Source of the DNA: Oligoflexia bacterium
Lineage (GTDB): Bacteria; Bdellovibrionota; UBA1018
NCBI GenBank assembly: GCA_903854365.1
Contig: CAINWE010000036.1
Location: forward strand, 1-8,983
Reading direction: 5' to 3'
DNA: 8,983 nt
The stretch's first letter is position 1. Each line of letters begins with the position of its first letter. Positions 7,084-8,983 of this stretch are shown in pieces. The notes under the pieces are model-generated. The model was given only the letters and a program-made list of their open reading frames with translations, was not told the origin of the DNA and made no database searches. Both the position numbers and the translations under genes were made by a program.

Positions 7084-7641
7084 ATGATGAATCTCATGAC
7101 CGATGCAATTCGTCCAAACGGGTATTTTGATTCGCGATATACCTGCGATATCGACAACTCGTCTCCAGAAATTCGATGGGAGCATCCTCCAGAAGGTACC
7201 GCAGCATTTGCGCTCATCGCTGAAGACCCTGATGCACCCCACGGTCTCTTTACGCACTGGGTAATCCATAATATTCCTGCTGAAGTGCGGCACCTGCCTG
7301 CAGGAATTCCGCCGCAAGAAGCACTTCCAAACGGCATTCACCAAGGCGCGAACAGTTACGGAAAACTCGGTTATGCTGGTCCATGCCCTCCACCAGGTGA
7401 CCGAGCCCATCGCTACCTTTTCAAACTCTATGCTTTAACGCGGCAGATTAAACTCCCCCCCGCGTCCACCGTGAAGAATTTTTCAAGGCGATCCAACCCC
7501 TCATTATCGAAGAAGCCGTCATCTCGGGCCTGTATAAAAGAACGATTCAAAGAACTGGATAGCATTTGGCAGCAAGCGGATAATTATGTTACGAAAAAAA
7601 CATGTCAAAAATTAAGCTCATCAAAGCCAGGGAAGTTTTAG
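7084..7641 (+). CDS. PEBP family protein (YbhB/YbcL-like), frameshifted near its 3' end
   Basis: A phosphatidylethanolamine-binding (Raf kinase inhibitor-like) protein of unknown substrate. Residues 1 to about 125 match the family: SPEIRWEHPPEGT, the ligand-pocket motif AEDPDAP, then GLFTHWVIHNIP and the later PPPGDRAHRYLFKLYAL. After KLPP (about 126) the open frame turns into Ser- and Lys-rich sequence and runs 40 bases into the enolase gene. Family-like sequence continues in another frame (EEFFKAIQPLIIEEA, then VISGLYKRTIQRTG) and stops at 7560-7562. One extra base at the C7 tract (7455-7461) would restore a product of 159 residues, the usual size (E. coli YbhB has 158). The intended gene is therefore probably 7084-7562, and the tail to 7641 an artefact of the shift. 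GAGGG (7075-7079) is better spaced from ATG 7087 than from 7084. The cause may be a homopolymer read error, a real mutation or a phase-variable tract. Confidence 0.85.
   Translation: MMNLMTDAIRPNGYFDSRYTCDIDNSSPEIRWEHPPEGTAAFALIAEDPDAPHGLFTHWVIHNIPAEVRHLPAGIPPQEALPNGIHQGANSYGKLGYAGPCPPPGDRAHRYLFKLYALTRQIKLPPASTVKNFSRRSNPSLSKKPSSRACIKERFKELDSIWQQADNYVTKKTCQKLSSSKPGKF
7455..7461 (+). repeat. C7 tract, probable frameshift site in the PEBP gene
   Basis: Seven C residues lie exactly where the PEBP family match leaves the open frame. With eight C residues the reading would run LPPRVHREEFFKAI, close to the family pattern of LPPG followed by a Lys/Arg-Glu-Glu helix, and end at 7562. The actual distance from 7084 to 7562 is 479 bases, one short of a multiple of three, which agrees with one missing base. 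Confidence 0.65.
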
Positions 7642-8921
7642 ACTCAAGAGGATTTCCAACAGTCGAAGTTGAAGTCTCCGTTGACGACACTCGATTTGCC
7701 GGAGAACTTTGCACCGGTCGAGCCATGGTACCCTCAGGAGCTTCCACCGGTGAAGGCGAGGCGCTTGAGCTTCGAGATGGCGATCTTAAAAGATACCAAG
7801 GAAAAGGCGTCCTCAAAGCCGTCAAGAACGTTCAGGAAAAAATCGCTCCCTCTCTCATTGGTCGCGACTTTCAACTCCAATCCCTGCTCGACGACGCACT
7901 CCGAGATTTAGATGGGACTCCGAATAAGTCCAACCTCGGAGCGAACGCTCTACTCGGCGTAAGTATGGCGTTTCTGCGGGCGCAAGCCCTAGCGCAGCGC
8001 ATCCCAACAGATCAGTTCATTGCGACTCACTTCGGAACCCCAGGCACAACTCTCCCGATCCCTCTCATGAACATCATTAACGGAGGAAAGCACGCCGATA
8101 ACGGCTTGGCTATTCAAGAGTTTATGATCGTTCCAGCTGGTTTTGATCGCTTTTCTGAAGCCCTCCGTGCGGGGGCAGAAATCTTTCATCGCCTCAAAAA
8201 AATTCTTCAAAAACAAGGCCTCTCAACCGGGGTCGGAGACGAAGGCGGGTTCGCGCCTCAGTTTACGGGGGCAAAACCTCACGAACAAGCCCTCACGGCG
8301 ATCTGCCAGGCCATTTCCGACTCGGGTTATCAATTGGGCGAGCAAGTCTTTCTCGCCTTAGATTCAGCTGCCAGTGAATTTACTGACGGTCAAGGAGGAT
8401 ATCACTTCGAGGGTCAGACTCTCACTTCCGAGCAAATGATCGCCACTTACGGACAGTGGGCCAAGCAGTTCCCAATTATCTCGATTGAGGATGGACTCTC
8501 CGAGCACGACTGGAAGGGCTGGGCAATGATGACCCGCACCCTGGGGACTTATTGCCAACTCGTCGGAGACGACCTTTTTGTTACGAATCCGATCCAACTC
8601 AAGCGGGGAATCGACAATCAAATTGCTAATGCCATCCTCATTAAGCTTAATCAAATTGGAACTGTCACGGAAACTCTAGAAACCATGAAGCTGGCCGCCC
8701 ATGCAGGATATCGCACTATTATGTCCCATCGAAGCGGTGAGACCGAAGACACTTTCATCGCGGACTTGGCAGTCGGGACAGACTGTGGTCAAATTAAGAC
8801 TGGCTCTGCATCACGCACCGACCGAATAGCAAAGTACAACCAACTCCTTCGCCTGGAGGAAAGACTGGGTGATCGGGCTAGTTTTGCTGGCTTAAAGCTT
8901 TATGAGAAATTTAAAAAATAA
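7602..8921 (+). CDS. eno: Enolase (phosphopyruvate hydratase, EC 4.2.1.11)
   Basis: This cytoplasmic glycolytic enzyme converts 2-phosphoglycerate to phosphoenolpyruvate and also works in gluconeogenesis. In many bacteria it is also part of the RNA degradosome. The 439-residue product is complete and near the usual 430. The start KAREVLDSRG and substrate loop VPSGASTG lead the N-terminal domain. The barrel holds Glu214 in GDEGG (general acid/base), likely Mg ligands Asp254 (LALDSAA), Glu296 (SIEDG) and Asp323 (GDDLF), catalytic Lys348 in ILIKLNQIGT, and SHRSGET with His376. All expected catalytic residues are present. No clear Shine-Dalgarno lies at normal distance; an A-rich stretch (7594-7600) precedes ATG 7602, which is supported by the family N-terminus. 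It follows the restored PEBP stop (7562) by 39 bases with no terminator seen between, so co-transcription is possible. Confidence 0.98.
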   Translation: MSKIKLIKAREVLDSRGFPTVEVEVSVDDTRFAGELCTGRAMVPSGASTGEGEALELRDGDLKRYQGKGVLKAVKNVQEKIAPSLIGRDFQLQSLLDDALRDLDGTPNKSNLGANALLGVSMAFLRAQALAQRIPTDQFIATHFGTPGTTLPIPLMNIINGGKHADNGLAIQEFMIVPAGFDRFSEALRAGAEIFHRLKKILQKQGLSTGVGDEGGFAPQFTGAKPHEQALTAICQAISDSGYQLGEQVFLALDSAASEFTDGQGGYHFEGQTLTSEQMIATYGQWAKQFPIISIEDGLSEHDWKGWAMMTRTLGTYCQLVGDDLFVTNPIQLKRGIDNQIANAILIKLNQIGTVTETLETMKLAAHAGYRTIMSHRSGETEDTFIADLAVGTDCGQIKTGSASRTDRIAKYNQLLRLEERLGDRASFAGLKLYEKFKK

Positions 8922-8933
8922 GCAGATTGGACT

Positions 8934-8951
8934 GAGGGATCGAAATCCCTC
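8934..8951 (+). terminator. Short hairpin after eno, possible terminator
   Basis: GAGGGAT (8934-8940) pairs perfectly with ATCCCTC (8945-8951) around the four-base loop CGAA, 12 bases after the enolase stop. No T-tract follows, as with the hairpin at 5544-5579. The stem is short, so termination is only suggested. The last 30 bases of the window hold no gene that I can see. Confidence 0.4.
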
Positions 8952-8983
8952 GACATCCAGGAACGAGGGCCTCTCTGTTGACC

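Noticed and set aside
1..8983. CRISPR array, tRNA, rRNA, insertion sequence or phage segment
   Set aside because: No regularly spaced repeats, cloverleaf-like sequence, transposase or integrase frame, or terminal inverted repeats were found on either strand.

Overview
The window looks like chromosomal DNA from a Gram-negative bacterium. It carries an RND efflux pump with a TolC-type outer-membrane channel, secreted proteins and a standard enolase. Base composition is near 50% G+C by eye, and coding density is high, with no gap of 300 bases or more. The exact lineage cannot be fixed by reading alone. The style of the Nfu, TolC and RND proteins would fit a Bdellovibrionota or delta-proteobacteria-like organism, but that is a weak inference.

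Layout. Positions 1-150 form a compact control region with two phased inverted repeats and a near-consensus sigma70-type promoter. It feeds a three-gene operon on the + strand: a TetR-family repressor (151-888), a TolC-family outer-membrane channel (885-2396) and an HAE1-type RND inner-membrane pump (2393-5539). Both junctions are 4-base ATGA overlaps, which points to translational coupling. No periplasmic adaptor (membrane fusion protein) gene lies between or beside them. A strong hairpin (5544-5579) sits exactly between the convergent ends of the pump gene and an Nfu-type iron-sulfur cluster protein gene on the - strand (5584-6150).

A divergent intergenic region of 118 bases, with a 7-bp inverted repeat, separates nfu from an unrecognised secreted protein of 238 residues (6269-6985) that has four cysteines after its signal peptide and a C9 tract inside its coding sequence. 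Next comes a PEBP (YbhB/YbcL-like) gene whose C-terminal family sequence continues in another reading frame, so it carries a frameshift at or near a C7 tract. It is followed closely by a complete enolase gene (7602-8921) and a short hairpin near the window end.

How the genes work together: the first three form a self-regulated efflux module, in which the repressor probably binds the repeats in front of its own promoter. Nfu, the secreted protein, the PEBP protein and enolase look like independent or loosely linked genes. I found no mobile element, CRISPR array, tRNA or rRNA. The window is mostly ordinary. The parts most worth a second look are the adaptor-less pump operon, its phased operator pair and apparently leaderless start, and the two C-tracts in neighbouring genes.
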